Part shown: piece after piece, positions 44,366 through 52,897 of the stretch | Position numbering within the stretch: the stretch's first letter is position 1 | How the letters are laid out: every line of letters starts with the position of its first letter | DNA from: Paraburkholderia acidipaludis NBRC 101816 | GTDB taxonomy: Bacteria; Pseudomonadota; Gammaproteobacteria; Burkholderiales; Burkholderiaceae | Direction: 5' to 3' | Length of the DNA stretch: 64,000 nt | Assembly (NCBI RefSeq): GCF_000684975.1 | Contig: NZ_BAXZ01000015.1 | Location: 124,001 to 188,000, forward strand | The notes under the pieces: generated by a model | What the model was told of the DNA's origin: nothing | What the model saw: only the letters and a program-made list of their open reading frames with translations | The model's database searches: none | Position numbers and translations under genes: made by a program

Positions 44366-44872
44366 ATGGCATCGAGGAGCGGATCCGCCGGGGGTAGAGC
44401 AGAGGCGGCAGGCGGAGGCTATGAAACCCTGGTTGCCGCCTGGTATTGCGTTCGTATTCTGCTCGGCCGTCTCGCACACCCACTATTTGACCTACCTCCG
44501 AACACCCGTCTGCTTGTCTTGCGCTCCCAGAGCGGAGAAGACGTCGACGACATAAACTGCCGGACGAGCGACGATGGCGTCGTCCTCGTACAGGTGAAGC
44601 GTACCGTCGGACTGACCACTGGCGAAACATCGCCCCTGGCAAAGGCCTTGGATCAGTTTGTCCGCCAGCAGAAGGCGGCAGCCGAACACCTGTCCGACGC
44701 GGTTCTTGGACGCCCCCTTGATCCTGCGCGCGACCGGCTTGTCCTCGCGACTATCGACCCGTCGCTGCCCGTCGAGTCGGTGCAGTTCCAACGGCAGGTA
44801 TCGGCTTACAAGGGTCGTCTGTGGGGGCGGCGGGGCTTGCGCCTGATCTGCGAGCGCAGAGGTTCGGGCAGA
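44366..44872 (+). pseudogene. Truncated Cap4/DUF4297-like nuclease domain, defence-gene remnant
   Basis: Starting at ATG 44366, with AAGGACC upstream, about 150 residues show the features of the dsDNA nuclease domain found at the N terminus of large anti-phage proteins. These are GGGYETLVAAWYCVRILLG, then EDVDDINCRT, then VVLVQVKRT, forming the E-D-QxK pattern of PD-(D/E)XK nucleases. The downstream ATPase/sensor part expected in such proteins is absent. Between about 44812 and 44872 the sequence passes into the 3' end of chrA on the other strand. The frame then reads antisense to chrA until 45088. The gene is a fragment and probably inactive. Confidence 0.65.
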
Positions 44873-46108
44873 TCACTTCAGTACGGCCTCGGCAATGCCA
44901 GCCAGCGCACAGATCATGACGGCTGCAAGCGGCGGAATCTTCCAGCGCGTCAACATGAAAAAGCCAATCGTTGCGATGGCAAAGTCGATCCCGGAATGGA
45001 TTGCACTGGTCCAAACCGGCGAGTAAAAGGCTGTTGCCAGCAGCCCGACGACCGTTGCGTTTACACCCGAAAGGACGGCCGCCATTGACGGGCGGGCTCG
45101 TAGTGCTTGCCAGTACGGAAGCGCAGCAACAACGAGCAGCAGCCCTGGCAGAAAAATACCTGCGGTGGCAAGCAGCGCCCCGGCCCAGTGATTCGGCTTC
45201 GCCGCCATAATCCAGCCTAGAAAGGCGGCGAATGTGAAAAGGGGGCCTGGAACTGCCTGGGCGGCGCCATAACCAGCGAGAAAGTCATTCGACGATACCC
45301 AGCCCGTTGCCACTGTTTGCTGCTGCAGGAGCGGCAGTACGACATGACCGCCGCCGAAGACGAGCGCGCCGGAGCGATAGAAGCCTTCGAAAACGCTGAT
45401 GGCATGGCCAGCGCCCAGGTGTGCCAGTACAGGAAGCCCAAAGAGCAATACACAGAACAGTACCAGCGCTATAGCTCCCGCTGTGCGGGAGACACGGAAT
45501 TCATGAGCGTGTTGCCGAATGCCGACCGTGCCTGCCGATACCGACGCCTGGCAAAATACGAAGCCGATTGCTGCGCCAAGGGTGATCACGATGAGTTGTG
45601 CGTACACGGTCGTCAGGACACTGAGAACGGCTAGTGCAGCAAGCGCGATGGCGGCGCGGCGGTGATCCGGACACAGGCGCCGGGCCATGTCCCACACCGC
45701 TTGCGCCACAACAGCGACAGCGACGAGTTTCAGACCATGAATCAGCCCCTCGCCGACCGGCCCACCCAGGCTCGGTGCAATTGCCGCGAAAGCGAGCAGC
45801 AGGAAGACCGAGGGCAGCGTGAACCCACACCAGGCGGCAAGCCCGCCGAGCCAACCTGCCCTGAGCAGACCAACGGAAAATCCAACCTGGCTACTGGCTG
45901 GTCCAGGAAGAAACTGGCATAGGCCGACCAGGTCCGTGAACGTCTCGTCATCGATCCATCGACGACGCTCGACGAACTCTCGGCGGAAGTATCCAATGTG
46001 CGCTATCGGGCCACCGAAACAAGTCACTCCCAGCCTGAGAAAGACCGCAAAAACTTCAGCCGCGGTGCCGCTTTGGGCCCGGCTTGATGAGGTCATGCCA
46101 GTTTCCAT
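44873..46108 (-). CDS. chrA: Chromate efflux transporter ChrA
   Basis: About 411 residues with two homologous CHR domains. The first carries LRLGVTCFGGPIAHIGYFRR, the second VFGGGHVVLPLLQQQ. It exports chromate with proton exchange. The ATG at 46108 (METGMTSSS) has AGGA five bases upstream; ATG at 46186 and GTG at 46213 in frame would extend it. No chrB regulator is adjacent. Its stop abuts the truncated nuclease gene. Confidence 0.92.
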   Translation of the reverse strand: METGMTSSSRAQSGTAAEVFAVFLRLGVTCFGGPIAHIGYFRREFVERRRWIDDETFTDLVGLCQFLPGPASSQVGFSVGLLRAGWLGGLAAWCGFTLPSVFLLLAFAAIAPSLGGPVGEGLIHGLKLVAVAVVAQAVWDMARRLCPDHRRAAIALAALAVLSVLTTVYAQLIVITLGAAIGFVFCQASVSAGTVGIRQHAHEFRVSRTAGAIALVLFCVLLFGLPVLAHLGAGHAISVFEGFYRSGALVFGGGHVVLPLLQQQTVATGWVSSNDFLAGYGAAQAVPGPLFTFAAFLGWIMAAKPNHWAGALLATAGIFLPGLLLVVAALPYWQALRARPSMAAVLSGVNATVVGLLATAFYSPVWTSAIHSGIDFAIATIGFFMLTRWKIPPLAAVMICALAGIAEAVLK

Positions 46109-46506
46109 ACGGTCCTGAAATTCAGTGATTGCGGCTTGCTGCGACTGATCATTCGTCAGTCGGGCCGCGTTCAAACGGTTCTCCATGTATCCATCACCAC
46201 CGGTGGACAGCACGATAACCGCGTCTTATAACATCGCCGCTGACCACACACCTCAGGATCTTACCGGCACGCCTGCGGGCTGACGACACAACATCAACGG
46301 CGCGAAACGACGGGCTGTTTTCTGGTCACTGCCGACATATGAACCCGCGGTCATCGGTGTATCTGAACTGCGGCTTGTGTCCGACCCGTCCACGACACGC
46401 AATCGGACCCGCTTCTGCCATTGACCAGACACCCTCGAACAGACCGGGGTAAGCCGCGAAGCGGATGCCCAAGCGCTGTCGGCACTCACGCCCGCGACTT
46501 GAGGTT
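46109..46506. other. Gap between chrA and the DUF1289 gene
   Basis: About 400 bases. A minus-strand frame at 46253-46510 has no recognised domain. The chrA promoter must lie here; I see no convincing element. Confidence 0.5.
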
Positions 46507-46701
46507 TCAACCGGAGCCGTCCGTTCGCCCCTGCGTCATCTTCGCTCGTCGCCGGGACTTCTCATTCAGGATCTGGTGTCGCCGATAGTCCGTCAGCTTC
46601 TTCCAGCTGCGGATTTCGTCACGCGTCCGAAAGCAGCCGATGCAAAGTCCGGTTTTGCCATCGAACGCGCATACATCGATGCAAGGCGATTTGAGTGCCA
46701 T
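46507..46701 (-). CDS. DUF1289 domain protein
   Basis: 64 residues starting MALKSPCIDVCAFDGKTGL, with the four-cysteine pattern C..C...C..C of DUF1289 (likely metal-binding). It follows dmeF by three bases and is probably co-transcribed. Function is unknown. Confidence 0.85.
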   Translation of the reverse strand: MALKSPCIDVCAFDGKTGLCIGCFRTRDEIRSWKKLTDYRRHQILNEKSRRRAKMTQGRTDGSG

Positions 46702-46704
46702 CGG

Positions 46705-47994
46705 TCAGGCGACGGCGGGCGTGGGATTCACTTCGACCGTCACATGCGACAGTCCTTTAAAACGCTTTAGTGCTGAGCGGTAGAAGCCCGGATTGCGCTG
46801 TACTTCACGGGTAGCCACCGAAACGATCGCGCTCATGTGCCCCGGACCGACGCGCCAGACATGGAGATCCAGTACGGTGTCGCCGTTGTCTTCGATGACA
46901 TGACGGACGTTCTCGGCCATACGCTTGTCCAGATTCATGTCGAGCAGAATGCGACCCGTATCGCGCATCAGGCCCCACGACCAGTTCGCAATCACCAGTG
47001 CGCCGATTATGCCCGCAACCGGGTCCATCCAGACCCAGCCAAACGCACGCGCCAACAGCAGGCCGATGATCGCCAGCACGGATACTGCCGCGTCGGCAAT
47101 GACGTGAATGTAGGCAGAGCGGATGTTGTGGTCACGGTTAGCGGCCGCCTGTGCATCGTCGTGATGGTGCTCGTGCTCCTCGAACTCGATCTGATGTTCA
47201 CCATCGGGCAGGCGGACAACCGCCCTGAATGCGTGTGGCTCGGGAATGTCATCCTTCGACTCCAGATAGCCACCGCGATCAGCAAACGCGAAGGTCTGGT
47301 GCGTGCCGTCGAGGCGGATCGTCGTAACTGAAACAGCATTGGCGTTCGGTTTCAAGGAAGCGGTTTCAGGCGTAATGCGAAAAACAGGCGGTACGCCGTC
47401 TTCAAAGACAGACAAGGCGAATACGCCCGCGCTGCCGACGATGCGATGCACCTCGTCCCCGTGACCGTGTTCGTCTTCATGACCATGATCGTGACCGTGG
47501 CTATGCCCATGACCATGACTGTGGCCATGGTGGTCGCCACTCAGCAGCCAGACGCTCGCAAGATTGACCAGCAGACCCAGTATCGCGATGGGAATCGCCT
47601 GACTGAAGTGGATGGGCACGGGCGAGAGAAAGCGCGAGACGGCTTCGTACCCGATCAGCAGCGCGATCATGGTGAGCACGATGGCGCTGGTAAAGCCGGC
47701 GAGGTCGCCCAGCTTGCCGGTACCGAACACGAAGCGGTTGTCGCTCGCGTGCCTGCGGGCGTAGGTGTACGCCAAAGCGGCGATCAGCATCGCCCCGGCA
47801 TGGGTCGACATGTGCAGGCCATCCGCGACGAGCGCCAGCGAGCCAAATAGACTGCCGCCGACAATCTCCGCCACCATCATCGCGCTGCACAGCGCAATCA
47901 CCATCCAGGTCCTGCGCTCGTTGTCTTCATGGGCAGCACCCAGAAAGATGTGATCGTGCCCCGCACCGAAAGCGGAGTCTTCAAAGTTGCTCAT
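46705..47994 (-). CDS. dmeF: Cation diffusion facilitator, DmeF-type Co/Ni efflux
   Basis: 429 residues with six membrane helices of the CDF fold. The first metal site is ALVADGLHMSTHAG, a His-rich loop follows (HGHSHGHDHGHEDEHGHGD, around residues 155-180), and the second half has SAYIHVIADAAVSVLAI. Between the halves lies an extra soluble insert of about 100 residues. The C-terminal cytoplasmic domain ends VEVNPTPAVA. It exports divalent cobalt or nickel. Regulator DmeR is encoded ten bases upstream. Confidence 0.92.
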   Translation of the reverse strand: MSNFEDSAFGAGHDHIFLGAAHEDNERRTWMVIALCSAMMVAEIVGGSLFGSLALVADGLHMSTHAGAMLIAALAYTYARRHASDNRFVFGTGKLGDLAGFTSAIVLTMIALLIGYEAVSRFLSPVPIHFSQAIPIAILGLLVNLASVWLLSGDHHGHSHGHGHSHGHDHGHEDEHGHGDEVHRIVGSAGVFALSVFEDGVPPVFRITPETASLKPNANAVSVTTIRLDGTHQTFAFADRGGYLESKDDIPEPHAFRAVVRLPDGEHQIEFEEHEHHHDDAQAAANRDHNIRSAYIHVIADAAVSVLAIIGLLLARAFGWVWMDPVAGIIGALVIANWSWGLMRDTGRILLDMNLDKRMAENVRHVIEDNGDTVLDLHVWRVGPGHMSAIVSVATREVQRNPGFYRSALKRFKGLSHVTVEVNPTPAVA

Positions 47995-48003
47995 GGTTTC
48001 CTC

Positions 48004-48276
48004 TTACTTGAAGTAGCTGTGGACTACCTCGATCAACTGCTCGGTTCCGCTGCCGTGCTCGTCATCCGGCTCTGCGTCGACGAGATGCGTTCGAATGTGG
48101 TCTTCAAGAACCACGGCAAGCAGTCCGTTCATCGCGCCACGGCTACTGGTGATGAGTTGAAGCACATCCATGCAGCCGCGTTCCTCTTCAAGTGCGCGCT
48201 CGATGGCTTCAACCTGTCCCTTGATGCGACGAACACGGTTGAGCAGCTTCTGTTTTTCGCGAATCGTATGGCTCAC
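48004..48276 (-). CDS. dmeR: CsoR/RcnR-family metal regulator (DmeR-like)
   Basis: 90 residues of the four-helix DUF156 family, starting MSHTIREKQKLLNRVRRIKG. The N-terminal His and the Cys in RGCMDVLQ, with a downstream His (EDHIRTHL), form the Ni/Co site of the RcnR/DmeR group. It represses dmeF until metal binds. The GTG start at 48276 has AGGGG upstream. Two G-tract operators precede it. Confidence 0.9.
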   Translation of the reverse strand: MSHTIREKQKLLNRVRRIKGQVEAIERALEEERGCMDVLQLITSSRGAMNGLLAVVLEDHIRTHLVDAEPDDEHGSGTEQLIEVVHSYFK

Positions 48277-48295
48277 GGCTGACCCCTGAATACGG

Positions 48296-48334
48296 TAGGG
48301 GGCTATATTAACCTGGATAGGGTACGGGGGTATA
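48296..48334. promoter_or_regulatory. DmeR/RcnR-type G-tract operators
   Basis: Two sites, TAGGGGGCTATAT at 48296-48308 and TACGGGGGTATA at 48323-48334, carry the G-run flanked by TA-rich arms recognised by RcnR/CsoR proteins. They are spaced 27 bases apart and lie directly before dmeR. Confidence 0.75.
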
Positions 48335-48443
48335 GGTTTGCGTTGAGCTGAATGAGTTTAGAACGCGGCAAGTGCGACGCCGAGACCGGACCGTAGCCGT
48401 CATTGCCCCGGTGAGCTACCGCAGCGGCTTGCTTCCCTACAAC

Positions 48444-48463
48444 ATTTCAACTATACTGGAAAT
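48444..48463. promoter_or_regulatory. ArsR-type operator
   Basis: ATTTC and GAAAT form a dyad spaced by ten bases, ending exactly at the arsR start codon. It overlaps a TATACT -10-like element, fitting autorepression. Confidence 0.6.
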
Positions 48464-48787
48464 ATGGAAGATAAAGACGTTATCCGCGCCCTTGCGGCGC
48501 TCGCCCACGAGCTACGCCTGCGTGTATTTCGCATGCTGGTCGTCGCTGGTCCAACCGGCTTGACGCCGGGCGCCATGGCGGAACAGCTCGATGTTCCGAA
48601 CGCGACGCTCTCCTTTCACCTGAAGGAGCTGATGCACGCGGGGCTCGTCACGCAGGAGCGCGATGGGCGCAACCTGATTTATCGGGCCGCCTATGACCAG
48701 ATGAGCGCGGTGCTTGGCTTTCTGACCGAAAACTGCTGCCAGGGGCAACCTTGCCTTGAGCCAGGCGCGGACTCATGCAAATGCTGA
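48464..48787 (+). CDS. arsR: Arsenic-responsive regulator ArsR
   Basis: 107 residues with a winged helix (LTPGAMAEQLDVPNATLSFH) and a C-terminal cluster ENCCQGQPC followed by SCKC. The vicinal Cys pair near the C terminus is the As(III) site of the AfArsR subtype; it lacks the ELCVCDL site of plasmid R773. It heads the plus-strand ars operon and is divergent from dmeR. Confidence 0.93.
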   Translation: MEDKDVIRALAALAHELRLRVFRMLVVAGPTGLTPGAMAEQLDVPNATLSFHLKELMHAGLVTQERDGRNLIYRAAYDQMSAVLGFLTENCCQGQPCLEPGADSCKC

Positions 48788-48799
48788 AGGAGAGCCACC

Positions 48800-49276
48800 A
48801 TGAAGCGGTTTCACATCCACGTCCACGTTGGCGACCTCGCAGCCAGTATCGCGTTCTATTCGAAGCTGTTCGCCGCAGAACCGGCGCGCGTGGAGCCGGA
48901 TTACGCGAAATGGATGCTGGACGATCCACGCGTGAACTTTGCGATTTCAACGCGCGGCACGAAGGCCGGTGTGGACCACCTCGGCTTCCAGGTTGACGAT
49001 GCGGCTGAGCTTGCCGAACTCGCAAAGCGGGCTGAGGCCGCGGACATGGCCCTGCTCGATCAGGGCGAAACCACCTGCTGCTATGCGCGCAGCGACAAGC
49101 ACTGGGTTCTCGATCCGCAGGGTATTGCCTGGGAACACTTTCATACGCTCGACGGCGCTCCGGTATATGGCGAGAGCAGGCAGGCATCGCCGTCGGCAGC
49201 GGCAACGTCCTGCTGTGCTCCAGGCGGGAAACCCGTTGGCATTCCTGTGAAACCTGCCGGTTCGGCGTGTTGCTGA
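48800..49276 (+). CDS. arsI: ArsI/CadI-family vicinal-oxygen-chelate lyase
   Basis: 158 residues of the VOC fold with metal ligands in HIHVHVGDL, VDHLGFQVDD and the C-terminal EHFHTLDG, and the vicinal Cys pair in GETTCCYARSDKHW that binds organoarsenicals. ArsI uses oxygen to break the C-As bond of trivalent methylarsenic. The Cys-rich tail (SCCAPGG, SACC) is additional. AGGAGAG lies upstream of the ATG. Confidence 0.9.
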   Translation: MKRFHIHVHVGDLAASIAFYSKLFAAEPARVEPDYAKWMLDDPRVNFAISTRGTKAGVDHLGFQVDDAAELAELAKRAEAADMALLDQGETTCCYARSDKHWVLDPQGIAWEHFHTLDGAPVYGESRQASPSAAATSCCAPGGKPVGIPVKPAGSACC

Positions 49277-49299
49277 TCACGCTGCCCGCTGACAAGACC

Positions 49300-49794
49300 A
49301 TGACCACGAACGTACTCATTCTCTGCACGCACAATTCCGCGCGCAGTGTGCTCTCAGAGGGCATGCTGAACCACTGGGCGAAGAAGCTCGGCAAGGACGT
49401 CCGCGCGTACAGCGCGGGCAGCGCCCCGAGCGGACGCATTAATCCGTTCGCGCTCGAAGCGCTGACGAGCGCCGGTATTGATACGGAAGGCTATCGCAGC
49501 AAAAGCTGGGATGAATTCGCGCAGGACGGTGCACCCGAGATGCGCATCGTCATCACAGTCTGCGACAGCGCTGCGGCCGAACAGTGTCCGTTCTGGCCGG
49601 GCAGCCCTGTCAAGGTCCACTGGGGCTACGCCGATCCGTCGAACGCGCCGGGCGGCGATGAAGGCAAGCGGCACGCATTCGAACTCACGCGCGAAGCGAT
49701 CGGCTACCGCATGCTGCAACTGCTCACGCTCCCACTCGAAAGTCTGGACAACACCGAGCTGCAGCAGGCGCTAAACGACATCCTTCAGAGCTGA
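49300..49794 (+). CDS. arsC: Arsenate reductase ArsC (LMW-phosphatase type)
   Basis: 164 residues with the P-loop LCTHNSARSVLSEG (C9 to R15) and the segment ITVCDSAAAEQCPFWPG. It reduces arsenate to arsenite for efflux. It lies 23 bases after arsI. An in-frame TTG at 49267 is less likely than ATG 49300. Confidence 0.95.
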   Translation: MTTNVLILCTHNSARSVLSEGMLNHWAKKLGKDVRAYSAGSAPSGRINPFALEALTSAGIDTEGYRSKSWDEFAQDGAPEMRIVITVCDSAAAEQCPFWPGSPVKVHWGYADPSNAPGGDEGKRHAFELTREAIGYRMLQLLTLPLESLDNTELQQALNDILQS

Positions 49795-49816
49795 ATCCTC
49801 TCCATCAAGTCACCCC

Positions 49817-50887
49817 ATGAACACCCCCAATGTTGCCGCTTCGGGGAAGTCGGCCGCGAAACCGGCCATCAGCTTCTTTGAGCGATACCTGACCGTCTGG
49901 GTCGCGCTGTGTATCGTCTCCGGCATTCTGCTTGGGCAAGTCCTGCCTGGGGTCTTCCAGGCTATCGGCCGGATGGAATATGCGCACGTCAATCTGTCGG
50001 TCGGCCTGCTGATCTGGGTGATGATCATCCCGATGCTCGTCAAGGTCGACTTCGGTTCGCTGCATGAGGTGCGTCAGCACGTTAAGGGCATCGGCGTTAC
50101 GCTCGTCGTGAACTGGCTGATCAAACCGTTCTCGATGGCATTGCTCGCATGGCTCTTCATCAAGCACCTGTTCGCGCCGATGCTGCCTGCAGAGCAACTC
50201 GACAGTTACGTCGCGGGCCTGATCCTGCTTGCCGCCGCGCCCTGTACGGCGATGGTCTTTGTCTGGAGCCGGCTGACCGGTGGCGATCCGCTGTTCACGC
50301 TTTCCCAGGTCGCGCTGAACGACAGCATCATGGTGGTCGCCTTTGCGCCGCTGGTCGGCCTGCTGCTCGGCATTTCCGCGATCGCGGTGCCGTGGGCGAC
50401 GCTGCTCACGTCCGTCGTACTCTACATCGTGATTCCGGTCATCCTTGCGCAGATCCTGCGCCGGGTGCTCCTTGCCAGGGGACAGGCGGCGTTCGATGCC
50501 GCGATGGCAAAGATCGGCCCATGGTCCATCACCGCGTTGCTGGCGACGCTGGTGCTGCTCTTCGCGTTCCAGGGCGAGGCCATCCTGAAGCAGCCGCTCG
50601 TCATCGTGCTGCTCGCCGTGCCGATCCTGATCCAGGTGTTTTTCAATTCGGCGCTCGCCTACGGGCTCAATCGCGTGGTTGGCGAAAAGCACAACATTGC
50701 CTGCCCCTCAGCGCTGATTGGCGCGTCGAACTTCTTCGAACTGGCTGTCGCCACGGCAATCGGCCTGTTCGGATTCAACTCAGGGGCCGCGCTCGCGACG
50801 GTCGTGGGCGTGCTGATCGAGGTGCCGGTCATGCTGCTCGTGGTGCGCATCGTCAACCGCTCAAAGGACTGGTACGAGTGCGCCTGA
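49817..50887 (+). CDS. acr3: Arsenite efflux permease Acr3
   Basis: 356 residues, about ten helices of the BART superfamily. Typical stretches are LLAAAPCTAMVFVWSRLTGG, with the conserved cysteine, and SQVALNDSIMVVAFAPLVG. It exports As(III) with the proton gradient. It lies 22 bases after arsC. Confidence 0.95.
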   Translation: MNTPNVAASGKSAAKPAISFFERYLTVWVALCIVSGILLGQVLPGVFQAIGRMEYAHVNLSVGLLIWVMIIPMLVKVDFGSLHEVRQHVKGIGVTLVVNWLIKPFSMALLAWLFIKHLFAPMLPAEQLDSYVAGLILLAAAPCTAMVFVWSRLTGGDPLFTLSQVALNDSIMVVAFAPLVGLLLGISAIAVPWATLLTSVVLYIVIPVILAQILRRVLLARGQAAFDAAMAKIGPWSITALLATLVLLFAFQGEAILKQPLVIVLLAVPILIQVFFNSALAYGLNRVVGEKHNIACPSALIGASNFFELAVATAIGLFGFNSGAALATVVGVLIEVPVMLLVVRIVNRSKDWYECA

Positions 50888-50917
50888 GGAATACAGAAAT
50901 GATCACAGAGGGCAAAC

Positions 50918-51640
50918 GTGTCCGATTTCACGACTGACCTCCCGCAGGTGGACCCGGCGCTGTTTCGCGTGCCCGATATCAATCGCCTGCAGCCTGCAAA
51001 GGCGTCGCCGCATCCGCCGCGTATCCTGCTGCTCTATGGTTCGCTGCGCGACCGCTCGTTCAGCCGCCTGTTGAGTGAAGAAGCCGCACGCCTGCTCACG
51101 GCGATGGGCGCCGAAGTGCGCACATTCAATCCGAGCGGCCTGCCGCTGCCGGACGACGCGCCGGACAGCCATCCCAAGGTTGCCGAGCTACGCGAGCTGG
51201 TGCTGTGGTCGGAAGGCATGGTCTGGTGCTCGCCGGAGCGGCACGGCGCGATGACCGGCATCATGAAGGCGCAGATCGACTGGATTCCGCTTTCGGTCGG
51301 GGCGGTGCGGCCGACCCAGGGCAAGACGCTCGCCGTGATGCAGGTCAGCGGCGGCTCGCAGTCGTTCAACGCCGTCAACCAGATGCGCGTGCTCGGACGC
51401 TGGATGCGCATGCTGACCATCCCCAACCAGTCGTCGGTGGCCAAGGCCTTCATGGAGTTCGACGAAGCCGGCCGCATGAAACCTTCAGCCTATTTCGACC
51501 GCGTCGTTGACGTGATTGAGGAACTGGTCAAATTCACGCTGCTGACGCGCGACATCGGTCCGTACCTCGTAGACCGGTACAGCGAACGCAAGGAGAGCGC
51601 CGAGGAACTGATGAAGCGCGTAAACCAAGCCAGTATCTGA
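50918..51640 (+). CDS. arsH: NADPH-dependent organoarsenical oxidase ArsH
   Basis: 240 residues of the flavodoxin-like fold, with the FMN-binding YGSLRDRSFSRLLSEEAAR and SGGSQSFNAVNQMR. ArsH oxidises trivalent methylated and aromatic arsenicals to less toxic forms. The start is GTG 50918, with GAGGGC upstream. Last gene of the ars operon. Confidence 0.94.
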   Translation: MSDFTTDLPQVDPALFRVPDINRLQPAKASPHPPRILLLYGSLRDRSFSRLLSEEAARLLTAMGAEVRTFNPSGLPLPDDAPDSHPKVAELRELVLWSEGMVWCSPERHGAMTGIMKAQIDWIPLSVGAVRPTQGKTLAVMQVSGGSQSFNAVNQMRVLGRWMRMLTIPNQSSVAKAFMEFDEAGRMKPSAYFDRVVDVIEELVKFTLLTRDIGPYLVDRYSERKESAEELMKRVNQASI

Positions 51641-51862
51641 CGCCATGGCGTCCGAAGACAGTGGCGGTGCGGACGTTCGAATGTCGGCCTGAGAGTACGG
51701 GCCAATGTCTGGAACTGGCCGGTCACCGCCCGACGACGAAGCGCAGCGATCTCCTCTGGCGTAGATATCATGCGATGCGCATTAACCGGAAAGACAACTG
51801 CCGGCCGCCCTGCGCAGCAGTCAGCGGCAAGGGACTGACCGCTCTACCTTTGGCCAAATCTT

Positions 51863-52210
51863 TCAATAAGCTGGTGTTTCAGGTGGCTCCGTGGCTTCTG
51901 AGCCCCGTTGAGCCTGTGGGCACTCCGTTTTAAACCAGTAGTCGACCTGCCGTTCTGCCGCCTGGATATCCTCTGGGTAGTAAGGGTCGTCACTCCATGG
52001 TGACGGGTCGTAGCCTGCTTTCCTCAGGGCGGAGAGCTCGCTCTGGTGTTCCGCCATCGTCGGCGGCGCGTTGCTCCTGAGCGCTGCCAGATCGTGGCAC
52101 TCCGTTGGGCTCAGATGCGGCCCGCTTTGTGACGCAGTGCCAGCGGCACACCCGGTCAGCAGCAGCGCCAGCGCAGTCAACGTCGAGTGACTTCTCAGGA
52201 AGTTCTCCAT
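51863..52210 (-). CDS. DUF4148-like small lipoprotein
   Basis: 115 residues with a lipoprotein signal (ALALLLTGCAAG) and a C-terminal motif LRKAGYDPSPWSDDPYYPED of DUF4148-type exported proteins, frequent in Burkholderia. Function is unknown. Confidence 0.75.
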   Translation of the reverse strand: MENFLRSHSTLTALALLLTGCAAGTASQSGPHLSPTECHDLAALRSNAPPTMAEHQSELSALRKAGYDPSPWSDDPYYPEDIQAAERQVDYWFKTECPQAQRGSEATEPPETPAY

Positions 52211-52238
52211 GGCCGATACCCGCGTGCGTGGACAACCT

Positions 52239-52550
52239 TCACACTTTGATTTTACTGAGCGCAGTGCCCGATGTTTTCACGAGGAAGCGCGAACGATCCG
52301 GCGACTCCGTGATCCACCGCGGCGGCCTGCCCCGACCAGACCACTCATTCCCGGTCGCGGGGTCCCGATATTTCGCCGCAAGCCCGGGCGACGCCGCGGG
52401 ACGGCCGCGTATCTCGTCGAGCGTAATCCGGTGGGCCGACATCTTGCGCATGATTTCCTCGAGAACATTTTCGCGCTCAATCTTAAACGCGGCCTGAAGC
52501 TGTTCCTCGAGATGCTCTCGCTCGGCAAGCAGTTCCTTGTAACTCGACAT
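52239..52550 (-). CDS. H-NS-family DNA-binding protein
   Basis: 103 residues: an N-terminal coiled-coil (KELLAEREHLEEQLQAAF) and the C-terminal AT-hook-like KYRDPATGNEWSGRGRPPRW of H-NS/MvaT-type xenogeneic silencers. On an island it may silence the accessory DNA. The ATG at 52550 starts MSSYKELL. Confidence 0.87.
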   Translation of the reverse strand: MSSYKELLAEREHLEEQLQAAFKIERENVLEEIMRKMSAHRITLDEIRGRPAASPGLAAKYRDPATGNEWSGRGRPPRWITESPDRSRFLVKTSGTALSKIKV

Positions 52551-52618
52551 ATCCTTCGATTGTTTGTGCCCAAAGGGCCGTAGTGTAGCCTGGGTGGAAG
52601 GACGCACGGCGCTAGCGG

Positions 52619-52846
52619 CGAACTGACTTCATTAAGCCACGCGCGCTCGGGCGTCTTTTTCAGCGCCGTGAGCGCGGCGGAAGTCTCGTGATAACCCACG
52701 CACTCCTGACGCTGATACCAGGCGTCCGTGCGAAGCCTGAGCATGTGGTTGTACGCAAAGCGAGCGCAACCGAACGTCCGGGCAAGAATCACTTCTTGCC
52801 CAGGCGTCGGATAGAACCGGAATCGGTACGCGCGCTTAATGTCCAT
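52619..52846 (-). pseudogene. TnpB (IS200/IS605) N-terminal remnant
   Basis: The first 76 codons of an RNA-guided TnpB/OrfB nuclease: MDIKRAYRFRFYPTPGQE, RTFGCARFAYNHML and a sequence ending AWLNEVSS. Homology then stops and the DNA leads into the H-NS promoter region. The RuvC and zinc-finger domains are gone, so it is inactive. Confidence 0.85.
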
Positions 52847-52897
52847 GTCTCACAAAGTAACATGGTTTTGTGTGAGGCCCCTATAACAAGGTAGCCT

